Origin: Lachnospiraceae bacterium
Lineage (GTDB): Bacteria > Bacillota > Clostridia > Lachnospirales > Lachnospiraceae
Assembly (NCBI GenBank): GCA_017551665.1
Contig: JAFZLB010000094.1
Coordinates: 1 to 61,822, forward strand
DNA length: 61,822 nucleotides
Direction: 5' to 3'
In this document: in pieces, positions 16,976 through 23,925 of the stretch
How positions within the stretch are numbered: position 1 is the first letter of the stretch
Layout: the number at the start of each line of letters is the position of its first letter
Notes under the pieces: model-generated
The model's input: only the letters and a program-made list of their open reading frames with translations
Databases searched by the model: none
What the model was told of the DNA's origin: nothing
Translations under genes and position numbers: made by a program

Positions 16976-18049
16976 GTGAAGATCAGGGAAACGTACCGCT
17001 ACGCGATTGCCTGTCCCACAAGCATGGGGCTGCGCATCACTCCGCAAAACCGCATGGCGGTGCAAAACAGCAATCTGTTTTATCTGCAGGCGACGAGCGC
17101 GGAGTCCAATGTCTTGAACATCGCGTCTTCGCTGGGCAGGGAATGTCTCGTGCTGACGCGCTTTGTCAAGGACTCGCCGATGGCCGCCTTCATCCGGGCG
17201 CAGCTGCGCGCCCGCAACATCCGCTATGAGGGAAAGGAAGTGGAGCAGGGCGGCCCCTGGGGCTACCGCCATCAGTTCAACATCGCGGATTCCGGCTTCG
17301 GCCTGCGCGCGCCCCGCGTCTGGAATGACCGCGCGGGAGAAGTGGGCAGGACGCTGTCCGCCGAAGACTTCGATACGGAGCGGATCTTCGGCGAAGAGGG
17401 TGTCGCGATTCTTCACCTCTCCGGTCTCATCGCCGCCATGAGCAAAGAAACGACGGAATGCTGTTTAGCGCTCGCGAAGTGCGCGAAGGCGAACGGCAGT
17501 CTGGTTTCCTTCGACTTGAACCACCGCACGACCTTCTGGAAGGGACGGGAAGAAGAGCTGAAAACGGCATTCCACGAGATCGCGTCCGTCGCGGACATTT
17601 TGATCGGCAACGAGGAGGACTTCCAGCTCTGCCTCGGATTCCGGGGACCGGAGGCCGGCGGCAAGGATCTTTCCGCCAAGATCGAAAGCTTCAAGGCCAT
17701 GATCGGGCAGGTCCGCGAAGCATATCCGGGGGCGTCCCTCTACGCGACGACGCTGCGGCAGGTGCTGAGCGCGAACGAGCATCTCTGGGGTGCGCTCGTG
17801 CTCTCCGGTGAGGACTGCTTTGTGGAGGAGCCGCGCCCCATTGAGGTCATGGACCGCATCGGCGGCGGCGACGGCTTTTCCGGCGGGCTGTTATACGGCG
17901 TGCTGAACGGCTGGGAGCCGGAGCGCTGCCTGCAATTCGGCTGGGCCTCCGGTGTGCTGGCCGCGAGCAGTCTGAATGATTACGCGGAGCCGGCGGACGA
18001 GAAGCAGATCTGGGATGTATACGCGGGGAATGCGAGAGTACAAAGATAG
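16976..18049 (+). CDS. PfkB-family sugar (acid) kinase; KDG-kinase-like
   Basis: A ribokinase/PfkB-fold kinase of 357 residues. The catalytic signature DRIGGGDGFSGGLLYG places the base at D299, and FDLNHRTTFW (about 179-188) and LIGNEEDF (about 209-216) are typical of 2-keto-3-deoxygluconate kinases. The start is GTG at 16976 with GGAGG 8 bases upstream. An ATG at 16952 and one at 16901 in the same frame lack a Shine-Dalgarno, and the latter would overlap uxaC. Family assignment would make it KdgK, but the next gene is gnd and no KDPG aldolase or mannonate dehydratase is nearby. A gluconate kinase role is therefore a serious alternative. Confidence 0.85.
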   Translation: MKIRETYRYAIACPTSMGLRITPQNRMAVQNSNLFYLQATSAESNVLNIASSLGRECLVLTRFVKDSPMAAFIRAQLRARNIRYEGKEVEQGGPWGYRHQFNIADSGFGLRAPRVWNDRAGEVGRTLSAEDFDTERIFGEEGVAILHLSGLIAAMSKETTECCLALAKCAKANGSLVSFDLNHRTTFWKGREEELKTAFHEIASVADILIGNEEDFQLCLGFRGPEAGGKDLSAKIESFKAMIGQVREAYPGASLYATTLRQVLSANEHLWGALVLSGEDCFVEEPRPIEVMDRIGGGDGFSGGLLYGVLNGWEPERCLQFGWASGVLAASSLNDYAEPADEKQIWDVYAGNARVQR

Positions 18050-18058
18050 GAGGAAATC

Positions 18059-19510
18059 ATGAGTAACTGTGATATTGGATTAATCGGACTGGCGGTGATG
18101 GGGGAGAACCTTGTGATGAACATGGAGTCCAAGGGCTTTTCCGTGGCGGTGTATAACCGGACAACATCGAAGGTGGATGATTTCGTGAACGGCCGGGGCG
18201 CCGGGAAGCAGATTACGGGCTGTCATTCGCTGGAGGAGCTGGTGGCGGCATTGAAGAAGCCGCGCAAGATTTTTATGATGGTGAAGGCGGGAGAAGCGGT
18301 GGACAACATGATCGAACAGCTGCTGCCGCTGACGGAGGAAGGCGATGTCATCATCGACGGCGGCAACTCCCATTTCCCGGACACGATCCGGCGCACGCAG
18401 TATGTGGAATCGAAGGGACGTCTCTATATCGGCACCGGCGTTTCCGGCGGCGAGGAAGGCGCGCTGAACGGCCCTTCCATGATGCCCGGCGGCAGTCCCG
18501 ATGCCTGGCCGCATGTGAAGGATATCTTCCAGGCGATCTGCGCGAAGGTGGAGGACGGCAGTCCCTGCTGTGACTGGGTGGGCGAAAACGGCGCGGGCCA
18601 TTTCGTGAAGATGGTGCACAACGGCATCGAGTACGGCGACATGCAGCTGATCTGCGAAGCCTACCAGATCATGCGCGATCTGCTGGGGATGAGTGATGAA
18701 GAGATGCACGATGTGTTTGCGGAATGGAACAAATCGGAGCTGGACAGCTATTTGATCGAAATCACGCGGGACATCCTGGCCTACAAGGACGAGGACGGTT
18801 CTCCGATCGTGGAGAAAATATTGGACACCGCCGGACAGAAGGGCACGGGCAAGTGGACCGGCATCGCCGCGCTGGACGAGGGCGTGCCGCTCACCCTGAT
18901 CGGCGAAGCCGTGTTCGCACGCTGTCTCTCCGCAATGAAGGAAGAGCGCGTCGAGGCCTCCAGGACCTTTCAAAAGACGGCTCCGTCCTTTGACGGCGAC
19001 AAAAAAGCATTTGTCGAAAGCATCCGCAAGGCGCTCTTTGCATCTAAAATTATTTCCTATGCCCAGGGCTATACGCTGATGCGTGCCGCCGCCAGGACCT
19101 ACGGCTGGAACTTAAACTACGGCGGCATTGCGTTGATGTGGCGCGGCGGCTGCATCATCCGCAGCGTCTTCCTCGGCAAGATCAAGGAAGCGTACGATAA
19201 CAATCTTCAGCTGACGAACCTGCTCCTTGACCCGTACTTCAAAGAAACCATCGAGGGACTCGTCCCGGCCTGGCGCGAGGTCGCAAGCGCGGCACTCCTG
19301 CACGGCGTGCCCGCCCCCGCCATGACCAGCGCGCTGTCCTACTTCGACGGCTACACTTCCGAACGCCTGCCGGCAAACCTCCTGCAGGCACAGCGCGACT
19401 ACTTCGGCGCCCACACCTACGAGCGCATCGACAAACCCCGCGGCGAATTTTTCCACACCAATTGGACGGGCCACGGCGGCTCAACCGCGGCGGGTGTATA
19501 TAACGTGTGA
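18059..19510 (+). CDS. gnd: 6-phosphogluconate dehydrogenase (decarboxylating)
   Basis: Gnd oxidises 6-phosphogluconate to ribulose-5-phosphate and CO2. The 483 residues contain the Rossmann start IGLIGLAVMGENL, the Arg/Thr loop after the second strand (YNRTTSKVDDF) expected for NADP use, and the substrate-site block GAGHFVKMVHNGIEYGDMQLI. The C-terminal helical domain and tail (HTNWTGHGG) are complete. A strong AGGAGG lies 7 bases before the ATG. Its presence inside a uronate cluster between a PfkB kinase and a mannonate-type SDR is unusual and is the main clue for the alternative pathway proposed in the findings. A 138-nt hairpin element follows the stop. Confidence 0.96.
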   Translation: MSNCDIGLIGLAVMGENLVMNMESKGFSVAVYNRTTSKVDDFVNGRGAGKQITGCHSLEELVAALKKPRKIFMMVKAGEAVDNMIEQLLPLTEEGDVIIDGGNSHFPDTIRRTQYVESKGRLYIGTGVSGGEEGALNGPSMMPGGSPDAWPHVKDIFQAICAKVEDGSPCCDWVGENGAGHFVKMVHNGIEYGDMQLICEAYQIMRDLLGMSDEEMHDVFAEWNKSELDSYLIEITRDILAYKDEDGSPIVEKILDTAGQKGTGKWTGIAALDEGVPLTLIGEAVFARCLSAMKEERVEASRTFQKTAPSFDGDKKAFVESIRKALFASKIISYAQGYTLMRAAARTYGWNLNYGGIALMWRGGCIIRSVFLGKIKEAYDNNLQLTNLLLDPYFKETIEGLVPAWREVASAALLHGVPAPAMTSALSYFDGYTSERLPANLLQAQRDYFGAHTYERIDKPRGEFFHTNWTGHGGSTAAGVYNV

Positions 19511-19516
19511 ATTCGA

Positions 19517-19654
19517 GCCCCGCGGGCTTATTCCGTTCGGTCGAGCGACCGTAGTTCGACGTCGTTACTTACGAGCGTCCCTCAGCGAGTTAGTAACGTT
19601 ACGTCGAACTCCGAGCGGGAGCGTGTCCGAGACCGAAGGAACAACCCGCGGGGC
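19517..19654. repeat. 138-nt imperfect long hairpin between gnd and the SDR gene
   Basis: The ends pair perfectly over 10 bp (19517-19526 with 19645-19654, GCCCCGCGGG). Further stems follow inward: TTCC and TTCGGTC (19531-19542, one bulge) with 19631-19641, AGTTCGACGT (19553-19562) with 19601-19610, and GTTACT (19564-19569) with 19592-19597. A small palindrome (19539-19550) sits in the left arm. No T-run follows, so it is not an intrinsic terminator. It may be a mobile palindromic intergenic repeat or an RNA-processing/stability element. Confidence 0.75.
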
Positions 19655-19664
19655 GTAGCCAATA

Positions 19665-19683
19665 CCTTAATACATTAAGGAGG
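19665..19683 (+). promoter_or_regulatory. Hairpin overlapping the SDR Shine-Dalgarno
   Basis: CCTTAAT (19665-19671) pairs with ATTAAGG (19674-19680) with a 2-nt centre. The Shine-Dalgarno AAGGAGG occupies 19677-19683, so its first four bases lie in the stem. The 2-nt centre is too tight for an RNA loop, so the closing pair would open, but a 6-bp stem remains possible. Confidence 0.4.
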
Positions 19684-19690
19684 ACACAAC

Positions 19691-20539
19691 ATGACACTAC
19701 CCATCAACACAGACCTGAACGATCGCGTCGCCGTCGTCACCGGTGCGGGCGGCGTGCTCTGCGGCATGTTCGCGAAGGCGCTGGCGAAATGCGGCGCAAA
19801 GGTCGCGCTGCTCGATCTGAACGAAGAAGCCGCGGAGAGCATCGCGGAAGAGATTCGGGCGGAAGGCGGAAACGCGAAGGCCTACAAATGCAACGTGCTC
19901 GAAAAGGAGTCCATGGATGCCTGCCATGAAAAGGTGCTGCAGGACCTCGGCCCCTGCGACATGCTGATCAACGGCGCGGGCGGAAACAATCCGAGAGCGA
20001 CAACGGATAAGGAGTATTACGAAGCGGGAGATTTGGAGGCAGAGCTGAAGAGCTTTTTTGACCTGGAGCAGAGCGGCGTGGAGTTTGTGTTTAACCTGAA
20101 CTTCATCGGGACGCTGCTGCCGACACAGACCTTCGCGAAGGATATGCTGGGAAGGAAGGGCTGTAACATTCTGAATATCTCGTCGATGAACGCCTATACG
20201 CCGCTGACGAAGATCCCGGCCTATTCCGGCGCCAAGGCCGCCATCTCCAATTTCACGCAGTGGCTGGCCGTGCATTTTTCGAAGGAAGGCATCCGCGTCA
20301 ACGCCATCGCGCCGGGCTTTTTCGCGACGGCGCAGAATAAGGCGCTGCTGTTCAACGAGGACGGTACACCGACGGCCAGGACGGGCAAGATCCTCGCCGC
20401 GACGCCCATGGGACGCTTCGGCGAAGCGGAGGAGCTCATCGGTGCGCTGCTCTTTCTGCTGAACAACGAGGCGGCGTCCTTTATCACAGGCGTGGTGCTG
20501 CCGGTGGACGGCGGCTTCTCGGCGTATTCCGGCGTGTGA
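19691..20539 (+). CDS. SDR oxidoreductase, D-mannonate/fructuronate reductase type
   Basis: A 282-residue short-chain dehydrogenase with the NAD(P) motif TGAGGVLCG (17-25), NGAGG (95-99) and catalytic Ser165/166, Tyr179 and Lys183 (YSGAK). The insert around ATTDKEYYEAGDLEAELKSFFDLE resembles SDR-type D-mannonate oxidoreductases found in uronate operons of Firmicutes. It should reduce D-fructuronate to D-mannonate, the step after UxaC. A strong AAGGAGG precedes the ATG. The gene is followed by a LarA-family gene 24 bases later. Other SDR substrates are possible, but the uronate context makes this the best assignment. Confidence 0.85.
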   Translation: MTLPINTDLNDRVAVVTGAGGVLCGMFAKALAKCGAKVALLDLNEEAAESIAEEIRAEGGNAKAYKCNVLEKESMDACHEKVLQDLGPCDMLINGAGGNNPRATTDKEYYEAGDLEAELKSFFDLEQSGVEFVFNLNFIGTLLPTQTFAKDMLGRKGCNILNISSMNAYTPLTKIPAYSGAKAAISNFTQWLAVHFSKEGIRVNAIAPGFFATAQNKALLFNEDGTPTARTGKILAATPMGRFGEAEELIGALLFLLNNEAASFITGVVLPVDGGFSAYSGV

Positions 20540-20563
20540 GCCTGAGGAAAGAGGAGAGCGGAT

Positions 20564-21865
20564 ATGACAGATTTGTACCGTGTGGCGGAAGCGGAAACAG
20601 GACTGACGGAGGAAGAGATCCGTGAGGCTCTGGCGCAGTCCCTTAAGGGACGAAGCCCGAAGCAGGTCCTGATCCTGCCGCCGGACTTTACGCGTTTTCA
20701 CTCAAACGCGGGCTTCATCACGAGAGTGTACTATCAGCTGCTGACGGAGATGGGCGCGGAGGTGGACATCATGCCCACCCTCGGCACCCATGACCCGATG
20801 ACGCCGGAGCAGATCAAAGCGATGTTCGGCGACATCCCGCAGGAGCGTTTTCTCGTGCATGACTGGCGCAACGACGTGGTGAAGATCGGCGAGGCACCGG
20901 CGGAATTCTTGGAGGAAATCACGGAAGGCCTCTGGCATGCGCCCATTGATTTCGAGGTGAACCGGCACATCATGGACGGGCGCTATGACCTCAGTATTTC
21001 GCCCGGACAGGTGGTGCCGCATGAAGTGATCGGCATGGCGAATCACGCAAAGAACCTCTTTGTCGGGGCGGGAGGCAGTGCCGTCATCAACCGCTCGCAC
21101 ATGGTGGGTGCCGTTTATGGCATGGAGCGCATGATGGGAAAAGACCATACCCCCGTGCGCAAGCTCTTTGATTACGGCCTGACGCATTTTCTGCAAGAGA
21201 GACCGATATTGTTTGTGCTGACGGTCACGACGGCACCGGGCGGGCAGATTCGCACGCACGGCCTTTTCATCGGGGAGGGGCGGGACTGTCTGACAGAGGC
21301 GGTAAAGCTCGCGCAGAAAAAGAACATCGATTTCGTGGAGCATGGCATCCAAAAGTGTGTCGTCTATCTGGACCCGGACGAATTCCATTCCACCTGGCTC
21401 GGCAACAAGGCGATTTACCGTACCCGCATGGCCATGGCCGACGGCGGCGAGCTGCTCATCCTCGCGCCGGGCGTGGAAAAATTCGGCGAAGACAAAGAGG
21501 TGGACCGGCTCATCCGCAAATACGGTTACCGCGGCAGACTGACGGTCCTCGAGGAATTCGAGAAAGAAGAGAACACCGATCTGCGCGAGAACATGGGCGC
21601 GGCTGCGCATCTGATCCACGGCTCTTCCGACGGCAGGTTTCATATCACCTACGCGGTGAAGAACATCACAAGGGAGGAGATCGAGGGGGTCGGCTTCGGG
21701 AGCGCGTCCTATGACGAAATGAGCAAACGCTTTGATCCGGAACGGCTGCAATACGGCTACAACATCGTGGACGGCGAGGAAATCTACTTCATTCCGAACC
21801 CTGCACTGGGGCTTTGGATCAACCGGGAGACCTTTTTGGACAAGGAGAAGGAAGAAGTGATATGA
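20564..21865 (+). CDS. LarA-family nickel-pincer hydroxyacid racemase/epimerase
   Basis: LarA enzymes use a nickel-pincer nucleotide to move hydride on the C2 hydroxyl of 2-hydroxyacids. The 433 residues keep the key positions in register with L. plantarum LarA: D41xxR44 (PPDFTR), H76 (GTHDPMT), H153, K163 (10 residues later, the cofactor-linking Lys) and H179 (16 residues later, the nickel-ligand His). GAGGAGAG precedes the ATG. It is the last gene of the uronate cluster. Lactate is an unlikely substrate here; the likely one is D-mannonate, giving D-gluconate by C2 epimerisation. LarA homologs with D-gluconate 2-epimerase activity have been described. The cofactor genes larB, larC and larE are not in the window. 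Confidence 0.88.
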   Translation: MTDLYRVAEAETGLTEEEIREALAQSLKGRSPKQVLILPPDFTRFHSNAGFITRVYYQLLTEMGAEVDIMPTLGTHDPMTPEQIKAMFGDIPQERFLVHDWRNDVVKIGEAPAEFLEEITEGLWHAPIDFEVNRHIMDGRYDLSISPGQVVPHEVIGMANHAKNLFVGAGGSAVINRSHMVGAVYGMERMMGKDHTPVRKLFDYGLTHFLQERPILFVLTVTTAPGGQIRTHGLFIGEGRDCLTEAVKLAQKKNIDFVEHGIQKCVVYLDPDEFHSTWLGNKAIYRTRMAMADGGELLILAPGVEKFGEDKEVDRLIRKYGYRGRLTVLEEFEKEENTDLRENMGAAAHLIHGSSDGRFHITYAVKNITREEIEGVGFGSASYDEMSKRFDPERLQYGYNIVDGEEIYFIPNPALGLWINRETFLDKEKEEVI

Positions 21866-21935
21866 TAGTACGGTCCGGTGCGTTGGGGGACGTTTCCGGA
21901 CGAAACGAAGGTTATTGCGAAAGAAGGGGTAAAAC

Positions 21936-22826
21936 ATGATTTACAGTATGACAGGATTCGGCCGGGGTGAGGTGACGGACAAGGGATACCGCATCACGGT
22001 GGAGATCAAGACCGTCAACAACCGCTACCTGGATATGAACATCCGGCTGCCGCGCGCGCTGCAATCCTTTGACCCGGCGCTGCGCTCGCTGATCAAACAG
22101 CATATTTCCAGGGGCAAGACCGAGGTCTATATCGGTCTGGAGACGGATGAGGCAAAGAGCGCGCAGGTGAAGTGCAACCTGCCGATCGCGGCGGAATATG
22201 CCGCGGCCATGCGACGGATGGCAAAGGAGCTGGAGCTGCAGGACGATATCGCGGTCTCACAGATCGCGAGGATGCCGGAGGTCTTCAAGATCGAGGACAA
22301 CTCGCCGGATGAGGATACGATTGAGCGTCTGCTGACGGAGGCCTGTACCGAAGCGCTCCGGAAGCTGAAGGAAGCGCGCGCGAAAGAGGGCGCTTACCTC
22401 GCGGAGGATCTGCAGGGGAAGCTTGCGCTCATCCGCGAACACGCCGCCTTCATCGAAAAGAAGGTGCCGGAGATCAACGAGGCCTACCGGCAGAAACTGA
22501 AGGAACGCATTGCGTCCATCGTGCAGGATCATGCGGTGGATGAGGGCAGGCTGTTGACGGAGGCCGCGATCTTTGCGGACAAGTCCAGTGTCGATGAGGA
22601 GCTGGTGCGCCTGAATTCCCATATCGACGCCTTTCTGGAAACGATGGAACAGGCGAAGGACGAAAAGGACGGCATCGGCAGAAAGCTGGATTTTCTGATC
22701 CAGGAGATGAACCGGGAAGCGAATACGACGCTTTCCAAATCCCCGGACATGGAGCTTTCGGCGCATGCCGTGGAGATCAAAACCGAGATTGAAAAGATCC
22801 GGGAACAGATCCAGAATATCGAGTAA
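21936..22826 (+). CDS. YicC/YloC family endoribonuclease
   Basis: YicC-family proteins are hexameric endoribonucleases acting in mRNA and small-RNA turnover. The 296 residues start with the family hallmark MIYSMTGFGRGE and continue with EIKTVNNRYLDMNIRLPR. The C-terminal DUF1732 part contains DKSSVDEELVRLNSHIDAFLE and ends with REANTTLSKS. AGAAGGGG lies before the ATG. It leads into gmk and rpoZ as in many Firmicutes. The small remA (DUF370) gene often found between yicC and gmk is absent; only 11 bases separate the two genes. Confidence 0.93.
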   Translation: MIYSMTGFGRGEVTDKGYRITVEIKTVNNRYLDMNIRLPRALQSFDPALRSLIKQHISRGKTEVYIGLETDEAKSAQVKCNLPIAAEYAAAMRRMAKELELQDDIAVSQIARMPEVFKIEDNSPDEDTIERLLTEACTEALRKLKEARAKEGAYLAEDLQGKLALIREHAAFIEKKVPEINEAYRQKLKERIASIVQDHAVDEGRLLTEAAIFADKSSVDEELVRLNSHIDAFLETMEQAKDEKDGIGRKLDFLIQEMNREANTTLSKSPDMELSAHAVEIKTEIEKIREQIQNIE

Positions 22827-22837
22827 GGAGAAACGAA

Positions 22838-23467
22838 ATGGCAAAGAAGGGACTCTTAATCGTCGTGTCCGGCTTTTCCGGCGCGGGAAAGGGCACACTG
22901 ATCCGGAAGCTGACGGAGCAGCATGATCACTATGTGCTCTCGGTTTCCATGACGACGCGGGCACCGCGGGCGGGAGAGCAGGACGGCAGGGAGTATTTCT
23001 TTTCCGATGTTCCGCGCTTTACGGAAATGATCGATCAAAACGGCTTTCTGGAGCACGCGGTCTACGGCGGCAATCATTACGGAACGCCCCGTGCCTTTGT
23101 GGAGGAACAGCTGAACGCGGGAAAGGACGTCCTTCTGGAAATTGAGGTGCAGGGCGCCTTGCAGGTGAAGGGCCGCTTCCCGGAGGCACTGCTGATCTAT
23201 GTGGTGACGCCCTCCGTCGAAGAGCTGCGCAGACGCCTTGAGGGCCGCGGCACGGAAAGCAAAGAGGTGATTGAGAAGCGGCTGAAGCGGGCCGTGGACG
23301 AATCGGATGCGCTGGAGGCCTATGAGTACATTGTCGTCAATGACGATGTCACGCGCTGTGCGGAGGAGATTCACGGCATCGTACAGGGGGCACGCTGTGC
23401 CACCGCGCGCAACAAAAGCTTCATTGAGGAGACGAGAAAGGCATTGCATGAGGCCTTTGATCATTGA
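22838..23467 (+). CDS. gmk: Guanylate kinase
   Basis: Phosphorylates GMP to GDP with ATP in the cytoplasm. The 209 residues have the P-loop SGFSGAGKGT (11-20), the GMP-binding TTRAPRAGEQDGREYFF, and LEIEVQGALQVK. AAGGAG precedes the ATG. The gene overlaps the -35 box of the promoter proposed for rpoZ at its stop codon. Gmk supplies GDP and, indirectly, GTP for the many diguanylate cyclases encoded in the window, though no direct link is implied. Confidence 0.97.
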   Translation: MAKKGLLIVVSGFSGAGKGTLIRKLTEQHDHYVLSVSMTTRAPRAGEQDGREYFFSDVPRFTEMIDQNGFLEHAVYGGNHYGTPRAFVEEQLNAGKDVLLEIEVQGALQVKGRFPEALLIYVVTPSVEELRRRLEGRGTESKEVIEKRLKRAVDESDALEAYEYIVVNDDVTRCAEEIHGIVQGARCATARNKSFIEETRKALHEAFDH

Positions 23468-23492
23468 CGCCGCGCATGATTTGTGATAGCAT
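23464..23492 (+). promoter_or_regulatory. Promoter for rpoZ
   Basis: TTGACG (23464-23469, overlapping the gmk stop), 17-bp spacer and TAGCAT (23487-23492). It would give rpoZ-rimO-pgsA their own transcript with a leader of about 40 nt. GGGAGG precedes the rpoZ ATG. Confidence 0.45.
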
Positions 23493-23538
23493 CTTTAATG
23501 TTTTCTACATATTTTTATGATTCGGGAGGTAAGCGAAC

Positions 23539-23925
23539 ATGATTCATCCTTCGTATGTCGATCTGATGCAGGCGGTGAACAGCCAGGTGGAAGAAGGCGA
23601 AGAGCCTGTCATCAGCAGCAGATATTCGATTGTTATGGCGACGGCCAGACGCGCGAGACAGCTGATCGCGGGCGATGAGGCACTGGTGCGCGCCAAGGGC
23701 AGCACAAAGCCCCTGAGCATTGCCGTGGAAGAACTGAACCAGCAGGAGGTCAAGATCCTTACGGAAGCGGACAAGGAAGAGATGCGCCGCCGGATCGCCG
23801 AAGAGCTGGAGCTGGAGTCCGGGGACGCTGCGGATCACGACAGTGACGCGGACGCCGATACCGAAGCCGAAGCCGACGCGCAAGAGGACGGAGAGGAAGA
23901 AGAGGACGAAGAAGACGAAGCCTGA
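23539..23925 (+). CDS. rpoZ: RNA polymerase omega subunit with long acidic tail
   Basis: Omega helps assemble RNA polymerase by binding the beta' subunit. The 128 residues contain the core MIHPSYVDLMQAV, SRYSIVMATARRARQLI and KPLSIAVEEL. After about residue 92 comes an extended tail of almost only Asp, Glu and Ala (about 95-128), much longer than in B. subtilis. The DNA encoding that tail is also read in the +1 frame as the start of rimO. GGGAGG is placed well before the ATG. Confidence 0.94.
   Translation: MIHPSYVDLMQAVNSQVEEGEEPVISSRYSIVMATARRARQLIAGDEALVRAKGSTKPLSIAVEELNQQEVKILTEADKEEMRRRIAEELELESGDAADHDSDADADTEAEADAQEDGEEEEDEEDEA

Noticed and set aside
19517-19654. Intrinsic terminator after gnd
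   Set aside because: No T-run follows either arm, and the structure is far longer and more interrupted than a terminator stem.
22827-22837. remA (DUF370) gene expected between yicC and gmk
   Set aside because: Only 11 bases lie between the two genes, so it is absent from this position.
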